Shown: positions 16,170 to 22,327 of the stretch, in pieces | How the letters are laid out: every line of letters begins with the position of its first letter | How positions within the stretch are numbered: the first letter of the stretch is position 1 | Assembly (NCBI GenBank): GCA_037442465.1 | Contig: JBBIQI010000028.1 | Coordinates: 1 to 22,327 of the forward strand | Direction: 5' to 3' | Source of the DNA: DSNY01 sp037442465 | Lineage (GTDB): Bacteria; Pseudomonadota; Gammaproteobacteria; Burkholderiales; Burkholderiaceae_F | DNA: 22,327 bases | Notes under the pieces: generated by a model | What the model was told of the DNA's origin: nothing | Databases searched by the model: none | What the model saw: only the letters and a program-made list of their open reading frames with translations | Position numbers and translations under genes: made by a program

Positions 16170-18275
16170 ATGATGCGTCTGCTCCGAATGTCCAACCTGC
16201 TGGCGCTGTGCGCGGCGGCGCTTTCAGCGCATGCGCAGGCACCCGCCACGCTCGACCCGGTGGTGGTCACGGCCACGCGCACCGAACGCAACGCGCTTGA
16301 CGTACCGGCCTCGGTCGACGTGATCGAAGCCCAGTCGATTCGCGACGCGCAGCTGCGCCTCAACCTGTCGGAGTCGCTCGGCCGCGTACCGGGGCTCGTC
16401 GTCCTGAACCGGCAGAACTACGCGCAGGATCTGCAGATCTCGATCCGCGGCTTCGGCAGCCGCTCGACCTTCGGCGTTCGCGGCGTGAGGCTGTACGTCG
16501 ACGGCATCCCGGCGACCTTCCCCGACGGGCAGGGCCAAGTCTCGCATTTCCCGCTGAACGCGGCCGAACGCATCGAGGTGCTGCGCGGCCCGTTTTCCGC
16601 GCTGTATGGCAATTCCTCGGGCGGCGTGATCGCGCTGACGACCGATCTGAAGCCGCAGCCGCAGCGCTTCGAACCGAGCGCCGCTGTCGGCGCGAACCGT
16701 ACCTGGCGCGTCGGGTTAAACGCGGTCGGCGGCGAAGCGCCGTACGCCTTTCTGGTCGACGCCGGGCGCTTCCGCACCGAAGGCGAACGCGCGCACAGCG
16801 CGGCACGCCGCGACACGCTCGCGATCCGCACCGCGTTTCTCGACTCGCCGCTCGGTCGCGCGCGCGTGTCGTTGACTGCGCTCGACATGCCCGATGCGCA
16901 GGACCCGCTCGGCCTGCGGCGCGATGAGCTCGAGGCCGACCCGACCCAGGCCTCGCCCGCGGCGCTGCAATTCAACACGCGCAAGTCGACGCGGCACGCG
17001 ACCGCGGGTGCGGACCTCGAATCGAAGTTGGGCGAGGCTGCGACCTTGAACACGACCGCCTGGCTTGGCCGGCGCAGCGTCACGCAGTTCCAGTCGATTC
17101 CGCCCACCACGCAGACGCCGATCAATCATCCGGGCGGCATGATCGACTTCGATCGAAACTTCGGCGGCGCCGACCTGCGGGTCACGTGGGGCCGCGGCGC
17201 TTGGACGACCAGCGCCGGGCTCGCGTTCGAGCGCGAAGACGAAGACCGGCGCGGCTACCAGAACTTCATCGGCCCGGCGACGGCTCCGACCGCGGTCGGC
17301 GTGCTCGGCGAACTGCGCCGCGCGGAGGACAACCGCATCGAGTCGGTCGATCTGTACTTGCAGACCGAAGTGAAGGCCGGCGAACGCTGGCGCTTGGCGG
17401 CCGGCGTCCGACTGCCGCAGGTGCGTTTCCGCACCGAGGACCGGTTCCTTGCCAACGGCGACGATTCCGGTTCGACCGACTACCGCGCGGCCAACCCGAC
17501 CGCCGGCGTCGTGTACCGCGTCACGCCGCGCCTGTCGTACTACGCGGCCTATGGCCGCGGCTTCGAGACGCCGACGCTGAACGAACTGGCGTATCGCCCC
17601 GACGGCAGCGCCGGGCTGAACACCGCGCTGCGCGCCAGCCGCAGTCACAACGTCGAGATTGGCGCGAAGTACGCTTTCGCGCCGGCGCTGCGCGGGACGC
17701 TCGCGGTCTTCACGACGCGGACGACCGACGACATCGTCGTGCGCTCGAACGTCGGCGGCCGCTCGTCGTTCGCCAACGTCGCGCGGACGGGGCGCGACGG
17801 CGCCGAGACGGCGCTCGACTGGAGGCTGTCGCCGCGCTGGTCGTTCTACGGCAGCGTGGCCTGGGTCGACGCGCGCTTCGACGCCGATTTCCTGACCTGC
17901 GGCCCGCCACCGTGCGCAACGCCGACGCTGCCGGTCGCCTCCGGCAACAAGCTGCCGGGCGTTCCTGCGCGCACCGCCTTCGTCGAGCTGAAGTACCGCG
18001 GGGGTTGGGCCGATCTCGGTGCCGAATGGCGCGCGCAGAGCGAGTTGTTCGTCAACGACCGCAACACCGACCGCGCGGCCGGCTACGGCCTGCTCGCCGT
18101 TTCGGCGGCGCGGACCTTCGCGGTCGGCGCCGCGCGCCCGCGGCTGTTCGCGCGCATCGACAACGTGCTCGACAAGCGCTACGTCGGCTCCGTGATCGTC
18201 AACGAAGGCAACAGCCGTTTCTTCGAGCCGGCGCCGGGGCGCACCTGGCTGATCGGGTTGGACTGGCCGCTGTAA
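16170..18275 (+). CDS. pqqU: TonB-dependent outer-membrane receptor, YncD/PqqU-like (probable PQQ importer)
   Basis: The 701-aa protein has a signal peptide (about 1-22), a TonB-box-like DPVVVTAT at 29-36, a plug domain, and a 22-strand-type barrel ending in DNVLDKRYVGSVIVNEGNSR. It matches my recollection of E. coli YncD very closely: NLSESL-x2-VPGL then NRQNYAQDLQ-x-SIRGFGSRST in the plug, LYVDGIPAT-x-PDGQGQ, EVLRGPFSALYGN-x-SGGV, then YQSIP/FQSIP, RGFETPT-x-NEL, and VGSVIVNE near the end. YncD was renamed PqqU because it takes up pyrroloquinoline quinone. The dehydrogenase two genes upstream uses PQQ, which supports that substrate. Start ATG 16170 or 16173. The specificity is inferred from sequence memory and context. 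Confidence 0.8.
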   Translation: MMRLLRMSNLLALCAAALSAHAQAPATLDPVVVTATRTERNALDVPASVDVIEAQSIRDAQLRLNLSESLGRVPGLVVLNRQNYAQDLQISIRGFGSRSTFGVRGVRLYVDGIPATFPDGQGQVSHFPLNAAERIEVLRGPFSALYGNSSGGVIALTTDLKPQPQRFEPSAAVGANRTWRVGLNAVGGEAPYAFLVDAGRFRTEGERAHSAARRDTLAIRTAFLDSPLGRARVSLTALDMPDAQDPLGLRRDELEADPTQASPAALQFNTRKSTRHATAGADLESKLGEAATLNTTAWLGRRSVTQFQSIPPTTQTPINHPGGMIDFDRNFGGADLRVTWGRGAWTTSAGLAFEREDEDRRGYQNFIGPATAPTAVGVLGELRRAEDNRIESVDLYLQTEVKAGERWRLAAGVRLPQVRFRTEDRFLANGDDSGSTDYRAANPTAGVVYRVTPRLSYYAAYGRGFETPTLNELAYRPDGSAGLNTALRASRSHNVEIGAKYAFAPALRGTLAVFTTRTTDDIVVRSNVGGRSSFANVARTGRDGAETALDWRLSPRWSFYGSVAWVDARFDADFLTCGPPPCATPTLPVASGNKLPGVPARTAFVELKYRGGWADLGAEWRAQSELFVNDRNTDRAAGYGLLAVSAARTFAVGAARPRLFARIDNVLDKRYVGSVIVNEGNSRFFEPAPGRTWLIGLDWPL

Positions 18276-18358
18276 CGCCCGCGGGCGGGCGCGTCGGCGA
18301 GCGCGTCGCGAAAATGCATCGGTACAGGCCCAAAACACCGCCTCGGGCCCCGTCGACC

Positions 18359-18459
18359 TGACACTTCAGGCCGCGCCTGTGTCAACCTCCGCGTCGGCTA
18401 TTCGTTAGCCGCTGCAGGCCCGCGACTTCGAGCCGGAAATCCATGGATTCGAAGCGCGG
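18359..18459. other. Two imperfect palindromes upstream of the small exported-protein gene
   Basis: The first is TGACAC (18359-18364) with GTGTCA (18379-18384) and an inner CAGG/CCTG. The second is an 11-bp stem with one bulged A: CCGCG-a-CTTCGA (18420-18431) with TCGAAGCGCGG (18449-18459), whose loop contains the palindrome ATCCATGGAT (18439-18448). They lie in the 223-bp gap between the receptor and the small gene. No T-run follows either. They may be leader structure or operators. Confidence 0.35.
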
Positions 18460-18498
18460 CCCTGCCTTGTGATCAACCTACCGTTATCAGGAACCGAT

Positions 18499-18690
18499 AT
18501 GAACAAGCTGTTTGCTGCTTTGATCGCCGCCGTGTTTGCGGCCGGTACCGCGTTCGCCGCGGATGCCAAGAAAGAAGAGAAGAAGGCCGACGCCAAGCCG
18601 GCCGCCAAGGCCGCGGCGAAGAAGGGCGACGCGCCGGCCGCCAAGAAAGAAGAAAAGAAAGAACAGAAGAAGGCCGAAGCGAAGAAGTAA
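18499..18690 (+). CDS. Small exported Lys/Ala-rich protein
   Basis: The 63-aa precursor has a clean signal peptide (MNKLFAALIAAVFAAGTAFA, cleaved after residue 20). The predicted mature part is 43 residues with 16 Lys, 14 Ala, 6 Glu and 3 Asp and no aromatic, Cys or Met residue; it should be disordered or a charged helix. AGGA lies about 7 nt before ATG 18499; the frame is open back to 18469, but the signal peptide fixes the start. Similar short Lys/Ala-rich exported proteins occur in Burkholderiales, and their function is unknown to me. A strong terminator follows 31 bp after the stop, which shows that it is a separate short transcript or the end of one. Confidence 0.7.
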   Translation: MNKLFAALIAAVFAAGTAFAADAKKEEKKADAKPAAKAAAKKGDAPAAKKEEKKEQKKAEAKK

Positions 18691-18696
18691 CCGGCT

Positions 18697-18712
18697 GCGG
18701 AGCACGCTCCGC
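18697..18712. other. Stable hairpin just before the terminator
   Basis: GCGGAGC (18697-18703), loop AC, GCTCCGC (18706-18712). It follows the stop codon by 6 bp and precedes the terminator stem by 8 bp. It may protect the short mRNA from 3' exonucleases. Confidence 0.45.
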
Positions 18713-18720
18713 TGGAACGA

Positions 18721-18745
18721 GGGCAGGCCGACGGCCTGCCCTTTT
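18721..18745 (+). terminator. Rho-independent terminator
   Basis: A perfect 9-bp stem GGGCAGGCC (18721-18729) with GGCCTGCCC (18733-18741), loop GAC, then TTTT. It ends the small exported-protein transcript. Its last T is also the first base of the DUF167 stop on the other strand, so the two genes converge with no spare sequence. Confidence 0.92.
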
Positions 18746-19038
18746 CATTCGTGGCTTCCGACCGGTGCGAGCGCCCGCATCGCCGCGGCGGCTTCGACGC
18801 CGTGCAACTCGACGCGCTTGTCACGGCTGCGTTCGCCGCCAACGAGCACGACCTGCCGTGGCGGAACGCCCAGCGTTGCGGCGAGAAAGCGCACCAGCGC
18901 CTCGTTGGCGCGCCCTTCCACGGGCGGCGCCTGCAAAGCGACTTTGAGCCGCTGCGCGTGAACGCCGACGATGGCGCTGCGCCGGGCGCCCGGCTGCACA
19001 TGCAGCGCGATCTCGACGCCGAGCGCGATGACCTTCAT
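18745..19038 (-). CDS. DUF167 / YggU family protein
   Basis: This 97-aa protein is one DUF167 domain. Family blocks are IALHVQPGARRSAIVG (10-25), LKVALQAPPVEGRANEALVRFLA (31-53) and GERSRDKRVEL (68-78). DUF167/YggU proteins are small alpha/beta proteins whose cellular role is not established. I chose ATG at 19036-19038; the frame is open upstream, but the domain starts near this Met and no ribosome site separates alternatives. The gene is divergent from hemE, with 68 bp between the assigned starts. It is the only minus-strand gene I support here. Confidence 0.85.
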   Translation of the reverse strand: MKVIALGVEIALHVQPGARRSAIVGVHAQRLKVALQAPPVEGRANEALVRFLAATLGVPPRQVVLVGGERSRDKRVELHGVEAAAAMRALAPVGSHE

Positions 19039-19106
19039 CCACGCCGGCAGGCCGGATGCGCTTGGCGTGCGAGAATCCGCCGGTTCGACCGTCCTGCGGC
19101 TGCGGC

Positions 19107-20189
19107 GTGAGACCACGAAACGACACCCTCCTACGTGCGCTGCTGCGGCAGCCGACCGAGTACACGCCCGTGTGGCTGATGCGTCAAGCGGGGCGCTACT
19201 TGCCCGAGTACAACGCCACGCGCAGCCGCGCCGGCAGCTTTCTCGGACTGGCCAAGTCGCCCGCGTACGCCACCGAGGTGACCCTGCAGCCGATCGATCG
19301 CTACCCGCTCGACGCGGCGATCCTGTTTTCCGACATCCTGACCGTGCCCGACGCAATGGGGCTCGGCCTGTATTTCGCCGAGGGCGAGGGACCCAGGTTC
19401 GAGCGACCCGTGCGCCATGAGCGCGACGTCGCTGCGCTGGCCGCGCCCGATCCGGAACTGTCGCTCGGCTACGTCATGGACGCCGTGCGCGAAATCCGCG
19501 GAGCCCTCGCGGGCCGGGTCCCGCTGATCGGTTTCTCCGGCAGCCCTTGGACGCTCGCGTGCTACATGGTCGAAGGCGGCGGCTCCGATGACTTCCGCAC
19601 CGTGAAGACGATGTTGTACGCACGGCCGGACCTGTTGCAGCGGATCCTCGACGTCAACGCACAGGCCGTGGCCGATTACCTGAACGCACAGATTCGCGCC
19701 GGCGCACAGGCGGTGATGATCTTCGATACCTGGGGCGGCGTGCTCGCCGACGGCGCCTTCCAGCGCTTCTCCCTGGCCTACATGCGCGAGGTGATCCGGC
19801 GGCTGCAGCGTGAGCACGAAGGCGAGCGCGTACCGGTCATCGTGTTCACCAAGGGCGGCGGGCTGTGGCTCGAGGACATCGCAGACAGCGGGGCTGACGC
19901 GGTCGGGCTCGACTGGACGGTCAATCTCGAACAGGCCCGTGCGCGCATCGGCGCACGCTGCGCGCTGCAGGGTAACCTCGATCCGATGGCGTTGTTTGGC
20001 GGTGAGGACGCGCTTCGCGGCGAAGTGGCGAGAGTGCTGCAATCCTTCGGTGATCCTCGCAATCCGGACGGCACTTGGGCGGGCCATGTGTTCAACCTGG
20101 GCCACGGCATCTCCCAGTTCACCCCCCCGGACGCGGTGGCTGTGCTGGTCGATGCAGTTCATGAGTACAGCCGCCGGCTGCGCGCTTGA
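19107..20189 (+). CDS. hemE: Uroporphyrinogen decarboxylase
   Basis: HemE removes four acetate carboxyl groups from uroporphyrinogen III to give coproporphyrinogen III in the cytosol. With GTG 19107 as start the protein is 360 aa, close to the 354 of E. coli. Motifs are MRQAGRYLPEY (25-35), LFSDILTVPDAMGLGLYF with the catalytic-site Asp76, GFSGSPWTLACYMVEGGGS and FDTWGGVL. The frame is open to ATG 19056, which would add 17 residues with three Cys and no family match, so the GTG is preferred though it has no clear ribosome site. A possible terminator lies 130 bp after the stop. Confidence 0.95.
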   Translation: MRPRNDTLLRALLRQPTEYTPVWLMRQAGRYLPEYNATRSRAGSFLGLAKSPAYATEVTLQPIDRYPLDAAILFSDILTVPDAMGLGLYFAEGEGPRFERPVRHERDVAALAAPDPELSLGYVMDAVREIRGALAGRVPLIGFSGSPWTLACYMVEGGGSDDFRTVKTMLYARPDLLQRILDVNAQAVADYLNAQIRAGAQAVMIFDTWGGVLADGAFQRFSLAYMREVIRRLQREHEGERVPVIVFTKGGGLWLEDIADSGADAVGLDWTVNLEQARARIGARCALQGNLDPMALFGGEDALRGEVARVLQSFGDPRNPDGTWAGHVFNLGHGISQFTPPDAVAVLVDAVHEYSRRLRA

Positions 20190-20264
20190 GCGCGTGTAGC
20201 CGCGCCCGAGGCGCCCCGCGGGTTGCCAGTCCGGACACACAAAAAGCGCGTCGCGAGGCTTGAC

Positions 20265-20461
20265 TTATTCACAAAATCGCGTCCCTGCCGATTTCAAGCG
20301 GCCTGGCGCGCGACGACGGCGCGCGAGCGCGCGATTTTTCGCCTAACCCATTGATTTATAAAGGGCCAGCGGATCGGTGGGAAACGGGGCATTCCAGCAA
20401 ACTCACGCTCCGATGCGGTCTGGCACGCGACGATCAGCCTTTGTCCACAAAGTTGTCCACA
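20265..20461 (+). promoter_or_regulatory. DnaA-box-like cluster in the hemE-priA gap
   Basis: The 366-bp gap holds TTATTCACA at 20265-20273, which fits TTATNCACA fully, and two TTGTCCACA boxes at 20441-20449 and 20453-20461, 12 bp apart, each one base from TTATCCACA. Between them lies the only A/T-rich run of the gap, TTGATTTATAAAG (20351-20363). Four GATC sites also fall between about 20380 and 20570. This looks like DnaA binding, either to control priA or as part of an origin-like element. Confidence 0.55.
20319..20339 (+). terminator. Possible hemE terminator
   Basis: CGCGC (20320-20324) pairs with GCGCG (20329-20333), followed by A and TTTTT (20335-20339). The stem is short but all G-C. 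Neighbouring alternating CG sequence allows other foldings, so the call is tentative. Confidence 0.45.
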
Positions 20462-20555
20462 AGGGCGACGAGCGGCCGAGGCGACAGAAAAATCATGGAC
20501 TTAGCCGGCCGAGTTCATCGCGCGATCAAATCTGTCTCGGTGCCGACAACGACTG

Positions 20556-22327
20556 ATGTACGCGCAGATCATCGTTGATGCGCCGATTGCGCAACCGCTC
20601 GACTATGTCATCCAGTTTGATGGTGCTGCCGCCGGGCGCTTGTGCGTCGTTCCCTTGGCACGCCGCGAACGCGTCGGCCTCATCGTGGCGACTTCGGGGC
20701 ATAGTGCGATCGAGCCGGCGCGACTGCGCCCCGTCACGCGCGTGCTCGCCGAGATCGACCCGCTGCCGCCGGATTGGCTCGCACTGACACGCTTTGCCGC
20801 GGAGTATTACCAGCACGCGTGGGGCGAGACGGCGATCCCCTCGTTGCCGCCGATGCTGCGCGTACCTCCGGGGCCACGCTTTGCCTCGACTCTCAAGCGC
20901 CTGCGCGCGGATCCGGCGTTCGCCACGGACGGCGCCGATTCGAAAGTATTTGCATCGACGGGCGCCCTTGACGGCGCACGACTGAACGAGTCGCAGCGCG
21001 CCGCGGTGGCCGCGATCGATGCCGCGGCTGGCTTTCGCGCTTTCTTGCTGTTCGGTGTGACCGGCAGCGGCAAGACCGAGGTGTATCTGGAGGCGATCGC
21101 GCGCAGGCTGGCCGCCGATCCGCAGGCGCAAGCGCTTGTGCTGGCCCCGGAAATCAATCTGACGCCGCAGTTGCAGGCGCGCTTGCGCAGCCGCTTTCCG
21201 GGCGAGTCGATCGCCGTCCTGCACAGCGGCATGGCCGACCGCGAGCGCGCGGCCGCCTGGCTCGCCGCGCACGAGGGGCGCGCACGCATCGTCGTCGGCA
21301 CACGGTTGGCGGTGTTCGCGCCGCTGCCGCGGCTGCGCATCGTCGTCGTCGACGAAGAGCATGACGCGTCGTTCAAGGCCGGCGACGGCGTGCGCTATTC
21401 GGCCCGCGATCTGGCGCTCAAGCGCGCTCAGCTCGTCGACGTCCCGGTCGTCCTCGGTTCGGCCACACCGTCGCTCGAGACCTGGGCCCATGCGCGCGCC
21501 GGCCGGTATGCGCTGCTACGGCTTCCCGAGCCCGCGCACGGTGCGGCTATGCCACCGACGGTCGAGCTGATCGACGCGCGCGTGCAGCGGCCCGTGCAGG
21601 GACTCACCCCGCCGCTGCGCGAGGCGCTCGCGGCCGCGCTCGCGCGCGGCGAGCAGGCGCTCGTGTTCATCAACCGGCGCGGTTACGCGCCGGTGGTCGC
21701 CTGCGAAGCCTGCGGCTGGCTGTCGAACTGCCCGCGCTGCGCCGCGTTTGCCGCCTTTCACAAGACCGACGCGACACTGCGCTGCCATCACTGCGGCTGG
21801 GCCAGCGCCGTGCCGCGCGCCTGCCCGACCTGCGGCAACCAGGACCTGCGCGGCGTCGGCCAGGGCACGCAGCGCATCGAGGAGGCGCTGCACGCGGCGC
21901 TGCCGGGCGCACGCATCGCGCGCATCGACCGTGACTCGACCCGTCGCAAGGACGCTGCACTCGGTGCGTTCGGCGCCGTGCACGCCGGCGAGGTCGATGT
22001 GCTGGTCGGCACGCAGATGATCGCCAAGGGACACGACTTCCGTCGCGTGACCGTGGTCGGCGTGCTCAATGCCGACGCCCAGCTCGTCTCGCACGACTTC
22101 CGCGCGCCCGAGCGGCTGTTCTCGACGCTGGTGCAGGTCGGTGGGCGCGCGGGCCGCGGCGGGCAGGCCAGCCGCGTTCTGGTGCAGACACGGTTTCCCG
22201 CGCATCCGTTGTTCGCGGCGTTTGCGCGGCTGGACTTCGCCGCCTTCGCCGATCGGCAGCTCGCGGAGCGGCGCGCCGCAGCGATGCCGCCGTTCGTGCA
22301 CCAGGCGCTGCTGCGCGCCGAAGCGCG
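20556..22327 (+). CDS. priA: Primosomal replication helicase PriA (5' part, runs off the window)
   Basis: PriA restarts stalled replication forks: it binds fork structures, unwinds 3' to 5' and loads the primosome. The first 590 codons are present. The N-terminal 3'-DNA-binding domain (MYAQIIVDAPIAQPLDYVIQ, about 1-105) is followed by the helicase with Walker A GVTGSGKTEVYL (167-178) and DEEHD (266-270). A zinc-binding insert with eight Cys in four CxxC pairs spans about 383-426 (CEACGW to CPTCG), and GTQMIAKGHDF follows. QVGGRAGRG is near the end of what is visible. The ATG at 20556 has no clear ribosome site, but homology starts there. The upstream DnaA-like boxes may regulate it. Confidence 0.96.
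   Translation, partial: MYAQIIVDAPIAQPLDYVIQFDGAAAGRLCVVPLARRERVGLIVATSGHSAIEPARLRPVTRVLAEIDPLPPDWLALTRFAAEYYQHAWGETAIPSLPPMLRVPPGPRFASTLKRLRADPAFATDGADSKVFASTGALDGARLNESQRAAVAAIDAAAGFRAFLLFGVTGSGKTEVYLEAIARRLAADPQAQALVLAPEINLTPQLQARLRSRFPGESIAVLHSGMADRERAAAWLAAHEGRARIVVGTRLAVFAPLPRLRIVVVDEEHDASFKAGDGVRYSARDLALKRAQLVDVPVVLGSATPSLETWAHARAGRYALLRLPEPAHGAAMPPTVELIDARVQRPVQGLTPPLREALAAALARGEQALVFINRRGYAPVVACEACGWLSNCPRCAAFAAFHKTDATLRCHHCGWASAVPRACPTCGNQDLRGVGQGTQRIEEALHAALPGARIARIDRDSTRRKDAALGAFGAVHAGEVDVLVGTQMIAKGHDFRRVTVVGVLNADAQLVSHDFRAPERLFSTLVQVGGRAGRGGQASRVLVQTRFPAHPLFAAFARLDFAAFADRQLAERRAAAMPPFVHQALLRAEA

Noticed and set aside
19056..19106. Longer hemE start at ATG 19056
   Set aside because: The added 17 residues include three Cys and have no family counterpart; GTG 19107 gives the normal length.

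Overview
The window looks like a piece of a high-GC betaproteobacterial chromosome, most likely Burkholderiales-like. This rests on the gene order mnmG-rsmG-parA-parB-atpIBEFHAGDC followed by hemE-priA, on parS sites beside mnmG, and on the residue-level character of the ATP synthase and ParAB proteins. No 16S rRNA or other marker is present to settle the genus. Nearly all genes are on the plus strand; one small gene (DUF167) is on the minus strand. mnmG, parAB and parS together imply that the replication origin is close, probably to the left of the window.

Layout. Positions 38-289 hold a 252-bp segment bounded by a perfect 19-bp inverted repeat, possibly a MITE-like element, followed by about 300 bp without a convincing gene. 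At 597-2069 lies a membrane-anchored AsmA-like protein. Two parS sites (2121-2161) precede mnmG. mnmG and rsmG overlap, and rsmG overlaps a 47-codon remnant that reads like the N-terminus of a LysE/RhtB exporter. parA and parB follow. The complete F1Fo ATP synthase operon (6757-13770) has a good sigma70-type promoter and a structured leader. A universal stress protein follows it.

The accessory part is 14497-18275: an exported PQQ-dependent sugar (sorbosone-type) dehydrogenase, a small c-type cytochrome, and a TonB-dependent receptor that closely resembles E. coli YncD/PqqU, the outer-membrane PQQ importer. Read together they suggest a cofactor-scavenging oxidation module. The receptor would bring PQQ into the periplasm, the dehydrogenase would use it, and the cytochrome would carry the electrons to the respiratory chain. 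This is the most interesting system in the window.

The right part holds a tiny exported Lys/Ala-rich protein with a textbook terminator, a DUF167/YggU gene on the minus strand, hemE, an intergenic region with three DnaA-box-like sequences, and the 5' 590 codons of priA, which runs off the window. Several RNA-structure signals inside the atp operon (leader hairpin, hairpin between atpF's Shine-Dalgarno and its ATG, competing hairpins before atpD) look like stoichiometry or processing controls.
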